From Moniliella sp. 'wahieum' (lineage: Eukaryota > Basidiomycota > Moniliellomycetes > Moniliellales > Moniliellaceae), in the NCBI GenBank assembly GCA_003971905.1, contig RSEE01000035.1:124001-188000 (forward strand): a DNA stretch of 64,000 nucleotides, in the 5' to 3' direction. Below are positions 59,815 through 64,000 of the stretch, in pieces. The position numbers were made by a program, and so were the translations under genes. The notes beneath the pieces were generated by a model, which was given only the letters and a program-made list of their open reading frames with translations, had not been told where the DNA came from and searched no databases. The first letter of the stretch is position 1. Each line of letters begins with the position of its first letter.

Positions 59815-60529
59815 CTACCCCTCGACGTTCTTGATGTTTTCCGACGAAGTCTCGAGTTTGGCCTGGTTGAATTCTTGTGAGGTAGGCAGGTCGACATGCA
59901 CTTTGTTCGCGACGGCAATGTGGATAGTAACGTTTTCCGCCTTCAGGTCGAGCACGTGGCCGCCGGCGTCGCGCTGGTCCGTGATAAAGTGCAGGTGTTG
60001 ACCAGCAACGGAGAATCCCTGCCAGGAGAGCGGGGAACGGAACCCGACAACCGTGCCGTGTTGGTCGGACAAGCTCATGATCTTCTGGGTCTTGTGTACC
60101 TCTACCAGTGGCTGACCGTGGTACTCTTGACCACAAAGGGACCGCACTTGCAGATGAGGGTAGTGCCCGCCTTCAAAGCGGTAGGAAACAAACAGGTTGT
60201 CTTGCCCGGGCACGGCCGTCCAGGATGGCATCCAAGTCGGCCTTAGAGGCCAATGTCACGCCACGTAGGGTGGTTTGGGCTTCAAAGTGGGTGGCCATGA
60301 CAAAGGGGATGGTCTCCTCGGGACCTGCCACGCGCACCGACCCATCATACAACAGCTGATACACCGCCCCGTCCAACAAGACCAGCTCCCCGCGCATGCG
60401 GGAAAAGGTTCCGAGGCCTTGATTGCCGTGCTGGATCACAGCGGAAACAGTGGTGCCCTGCTCAACGACGCCAGCCATGAGCGCGTTGATCAGACTGAAT
60501 TGGTACACCTCGTTAGGCACAGCAGTCAT
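59815..60529 (-). CDS. Alpha-acetolactate decarboxylase
   Basis: Converts 2-acetolactate to acetoin; in bacteria it is BudA/AlsD. From the ATG at 60529: MTAVPNEVYQFSLINALMAG, then LGTFSRMRGELVLLDGAVYQ and TIPFVMATHFEAQ, then, after one frame change near 60205, LFVSYRFEGGHYPHLQVRS, HGTVVGFRSPLSWQGFSV and AGQHLHFITDQRDAGGHVLD. The zinc ligands expected for this family (HLH and the later GGH) and the Arg in VGFR are present, as is the Glu in GELV. No signal peptide, so cytosolic. About 237 residues, normal. The enzyme is mainly bacterial but known in some fungi, so an old transfer is likely. No acetolactate synthase or butanediol dehydrogenase is nearby. A 14-G run (poly-C on the sense strand) lies 25-40 nt upstream. 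Confidence 0.88.
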
Positions 60530-62078
60530 CGTGAAGGCCACGCACGGAGGAAGGGGGGGGGGGGGGTGAGGCTAAGGGATGGGGATGGGGAGAAGGGCAG
60601 GGTGGGGGTCACAACCAAAGATGGTGCGGCATGGGGGAGAGCTGATGCGCTGATGCGCGTCTTGGCTCTTGACGCAGCTGCCGGAGGCCCTGAGGCCCTG
60701 AGGCCTGATGGCGAGCACAATAGGGCAGAAATGCCCAGATGAAGGTGGCCGAAAAGCCACCCACGTCAGTAGTGCTCGGTCAGCGGATGGGATGTGTCAG
60801 CGCATCGGCTTCATCGATCTGGGTCATCGATCATCGACTTGAACAGGGCCGCTGCATTCAGCACAGGGCGTCAGTCGTGCTGGGCACTGCGCTGAGGCTG
60901 AGGGCGAGGAGGTTTTGTGGTGGTCATATCACCCCGGCGGGCTCTGGCGATCTGGCGGCCCTCGAGAGTTCGAAGTCACTAGTCAAACGCGGCCGCGGCG
61001 ATTCTTGATTCAGGCTCGGGCGGAATGAAATGAATGTTTTCCCAGCTGAAATCTGAGATCTGAACTAAAGCCCGAGAGAAGCTGCAACATTGCAACGGAA
61101 ACAGAACCCAACGCATCGAATCGAGTTTTGAGCTTTGCCCATCATATGCAGAAAAGGCCACCATGATGTTGCGTCAGGTGTTCAAGACGGACTATACTGT
61201 TTTTGCATTTGTATGTGTTGGTAGCCGTGCTGCTGTGTTGGTTGTGTTGCATGGTGAGCCATAGAAGGGTGGCTCTTGCGTTTGGCCAAAACATCTGCGG
61301 CCGCGAGGCTCTGCTGTCTTCGCGCTTCTGTCGTCGTTATCATGATCTTTCCCCAGCAACCATCAGGCCTGCCAATGGCGAGACTGTTGCTGCCTAAACT
61401 ATTAATTTTGATGTAAGGAAGGGAGTGACAGTCAGTTGCAGCTGCGTATATGCGTGGATCGTCATCAAGACCCGTTAAAGGGGTCCAAGTATTCTGGGGT
61501 AGTATATGAAATCCTTGGTCGGTCTGGTAAAGCGGCAGAGAAGGCACGGGGTGTGTAGGCAAGATTCAGTCGTGTTAAGCTGCGCGACAGCCAAACAATA
61601 AAGCTACCGACAATAGCACGGTACTGTGGTGGTGCTCAGAGGGGGTAGTAGCACGCGCCCCGTTGCCCCGGCACTAACGCCACTGCGGTTAGGCAAGACA
61701 GTGTGCCGATGCGTAGCGTGGACAGCAAAGTCGCGGTGATAAGGGATTGCATACAAAAAGTACGCTACTTCTACTTCATGAGGAGAAGGATGCCATCCAG
61801 GTGGGCTTCGAAGTGTGCGCCGAGGAAGGTAGGCATAGGGGGCCGGAGGAGCTCACAGCGAGGCCGGCTTCCTTCGGTTGCTTACCAAACCTCTAGGAAC
61901 ACTGCATCCGAAGTGCGCGCGCATGGAACGTCATCCACAAAAATACGAGGACAGCTGCTCCCGCTTAATTGGATGCCGGTAAAGCACCATGGTTCGCTGA
62001 GGTGTTGGCGGATGCCTAATTTCTTGCGAGCAGCCCAACGGAGAAAAGATACCACGCACGACCGGATTGACACAGGCT

Positions 62079-62172
62079 GTAGAGTGCTCGGGCGCGACAC
62101 TTGATGCATTAGACCGTAGAGTGTTCGGGCGACACAACGGAGGCATATTCCCGCGGGCATATTCCCGTGGGC
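62079..62172. repeat. Short direct repeats
   Basis: GTAGAGTGCTCGGGCGCGAC (62079) recurs as GTAGAGTGTTCGGGCGACAC (62116), 37 nt apart. It is followed by two tandem copies of a GGCATATTCCCGYG unit at about 62142-62172. Confidence 0.65.
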
Positions 62173-63447
62173 AGGTGTCCTCCGGGCTGTCCGAGGCTAA
62201 GGCGAGAAGACCCAACCGTGAGATTCCGTGCATGCAGCAGCTGGGCAGACAGTGTTAGTGGCAGGCAGGACAACTCCAATAGGCGCGAAGGACGGCGGAC
62301 GTACGATGGCAAGGCAAGACCAGCCAAGCGAGAGGACCACAAGCGAGGCAAACCACGTGAGCGACACAGCCCAAGTGAGCAGACGAACAAGAGCGCGTCG
62401 AAGGCGAGCGAAACGGTGCATGCACAGCACGCATGCGCCCACAAGGTCAGCAGAAGCGAGGGGAATGCGGAGGAAGCGGACACGTACAATGGCGCTGCGG
62501 ACCAACAGGTGAAATGAGGACGAGATATGACCCTCGAGGGGAGTCTGTGTAGGCGGCAGGCCGGGTCAATAACAGAGCGCTGGCGGGCAAAAGAACACGT
62601 ACGACAGAAGCAATGCAGATAGTGAGAGGGGGACGGGGCGAGAGGCAGAGGGGGCGTCCAACAGCGAAGATACAGACGAGACGAGGACGTTGTGTGGCGG
62701 GAGAGGGAATGGAGACGTGCAGCAGCAATATAGACCAGGCGAGGAGAGGACCGAGCTATGGGGGCGGGACGAGGAAGGCGGGCAGCAGGCGGTGCTGGCA
62801 GCAATGATGGTGACGTTTTGGTGGACAAGGGAAGAAATGGTGCAGTTGCGCCGTGGCACAGAGCACTCCGCGATGTGCTGGCTGCAGAGATGGGATACCA
62901 GTTGCTACGGGCGCAATGAGAGGGTCGGTTATAAGGCAGCAATCCATCAGCCACAGTCGCGCGAGCCTTTTCCTGTAGCCGCGTTGATTTCAAGTCTCTG
63001 CGCGGTCTCCGTTAAGGCAGTGTTTGCCCACCGCTGCCTGCTCCCGACCACAAGTCCCCGAGGATTCAGACACGTTAGTACGACCCAAAAAGCTCTGGTG
63101 CAGCCGCAGCCTTGCCACACGTGCAGCCGCCCCTCCAATGGCCTCTCCTCGCCCCTAATAGCTTCGCTCGGATCCACCAATCAGCCCAAGTCCGAAACTA
63201 CGGTGATTCGACCTACCGTCTCCTAAGGGATTGTACCCGCAAAGCCTGGGTGTGCCCCTTGGCGGGGCCCGCTCCGTGACAGCACTGAACTTCTCGACGG
63301 AAGGCGATGAAATGGAGAAACGGTCAGAAGTCCAGTTCCTGACCAGGCTCACTAGGCGGGTGCACCAGGAGGCAGTCCAGCTGGGCGACAGCCCGGCCGC
63401 GGCGAACCCACCACGTCCCACTTTTGCTCATCTGAACCATCTCGCCA

Positions 63448-63606
63448 GGAGGCGATCTGCCGGCACCAGGGGGCATACCAGCTTGGCAATACAATGACTA
63501 ACTATGGGTAACGACAAGGATTCAGCTATCTATCTGAGGGAAGCACCAGAGTGCAGGCGATATGCCGGCGCCAGAGAGGGCATACCAGCTCGGAAATACA
63601 ATGGCT
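63448..63606. repeat. Degenerate direct repeat, 105-nt spacing
   Basis: A unit of about 55 nt beginning AGGCGATCTGCCGGCACCAG and ending CATACCAGCTTGGCAATACA occurs near 63450. It recurs near 63555 as AGGCGATATGCCGGCGCCAG ... CATACCAGCTCGGAAATACA. Both copies then read ATGRCTA. Confidence 0.75.
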
Positions 63607-63749
63607 ACCCACGTGTGAGCCCACGGGACCAGGTCTCTCTTGAGGGCGGGACCAAGGGGCAGGCCTGTTCTTCCGCTATAAGCCGGCACCAGTCTGCTGG
63701 CCGGCTCGTGGCTGGAAACCACACCTCGCTGCCCGTGCCCTCAGTACTT

Positions 63750-63813
63750 ATCCTTCCCTCCTTCCTCCTTCCCTCCTTCCTCCTTCCCACCTTCCTCCTT
63801 CCCTCCCTCCTTC
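63750..63813. repeat. CCTTCC pyrimidine microsatellite
   Basis: About 60 nt of pure C/T, with CTCCTTCCCTCCTTC units in near-perfect tandem. Confidence 0.8.
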
Positions 63814-64000
63814 AACTCTGCGTTTGTGGTGTGACATACGTCCTACTATCGTATCCTGTTTCATTCGCATCACTTTTGCAAGGCTTACAACTGGGGCAAA
63901 GAAACGCTGCCCGCATAGACACCTTCCTCTTTCTGTGCGTGCTATATTTGTTGGTACTACTCAATTCGGAAACCAGAACTATATATAGAGTAACTAGTAA

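Larger units (their letters stand above)
60530..64000. other. Gene-poor right end
   Basis: About 3.5 kb with no supported gene. The open frames here are short, lie on both strands and have shadow-like composition. Elements seen: poly-G at 60553-60566, CCTGAGGCC words at 60685-60715, ATCGATGATC words at 60812-60838, GACTAGT words near 60970, small direct repeats at 62079-62172, a degenerate 105-nt-spaced repeat at 63448-63606, and a CCTTCC microsatellite. Confidence 0.4.

Noticed and set aside
62109-62993. 294-residue open frame on the minus strand
   Set aside because: Composition is almost only Ser, Pro, Leu, Arg and Cys from a CT-rich strand, with no motif and no domain. The opposite strand is equally open.
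62690-63226. 178-residue open frame on the plus strand near the right end
   Set aside because: It overlaps an open frame on the other strand, lacks any recognisable family and changes character halfway. I could not support a transposon or a host gene.

Overview
The window is a piece of a GC-rich fungal nuclear genome, most likely a basidiomycete. The evidence is 20 or so eukaryotic housekeeping genes on both strands with short introns (about 56-107 nt, donors mostly GTACGT or GTATGT), long spacers, TATA-type promoters, GPI-type secreted proteins and a giant Fmp27/BLTP2-type lipid-transfer gene. A position within Ustilaginomycotina is a guess from intron scarcity and style, not something the sequence proves. 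No tRNA, rRNA, CRISPR array, operon or recognisable transposon was found.

Layout. 0.4-9.6 kb: UFD1 (+), a secreted Kre9/KNH-type protein (-), NAA20 (-) and TRM8 (+) sharing a 250-nt divergent promoter, ALG9 (-). 9.6-14.5 kb: two long spacers rich in short palindromic repeats around one unidentified gene (+). 14.5-21.7 kb: an F-box protein (+), alanine aminotransferase (-), glyoxalase I (-). 22.9-29 kb: ribosomal P2 (-), a Pex30-type dysferlin-domain membrane protein (-), a PRKRIP1-like splicing factor (-) and SERP1/RAMP4 (+) as a second divergent pair, and a small GPI-type protein (-). 31.4-44 kb: aldehyde dehydrogenase (+) convergent with the 10.6-kb FMP27/BLTP2 gene (-). 44.4-53.2 kb: a FYVE-UBZ-RING protein (-), the DEAD-box helicase SPB4/DDX55 (-), a divergent protein kinase (+), RPS20 (+). 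54.6-60.5 kb: a heparinase II/III-type protein (-) and an alpha-acetolactate decarboxylase (-). From 60.5 kb to the end no gene is supported.

The genes do not form one pathway. Loose themes are protein quality control (UFD1, F-box protein, FYVE-UBZ-RING protein), ER and membrane biology (ALG9, SERP1, Pex30-like, BLTP2), ribosome and RNA (P2, RPS20, SPB4, TRM8, PRKRIP1-like) and carbon metabolism (ALT, GLO1, ALDH, acetolactate decarboxylase).

Many clearly essential genes change reading frame without an intron, often at or near G/C runs. RPS20, UFD1, SPB4 and the ALDH all do so, which points to single-base errors in the assembled sequence rather than to pseudogenes. Start-to-stop spans below therefore cross frame changes, which are noted. 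The most interesting signals are the FYVE-UBZ-RING architecture, the bacterial-type acetolactate decarboxylase, C-rich tracts just upstream of most start codons, and several families of short palindromic words confined to the spacers.
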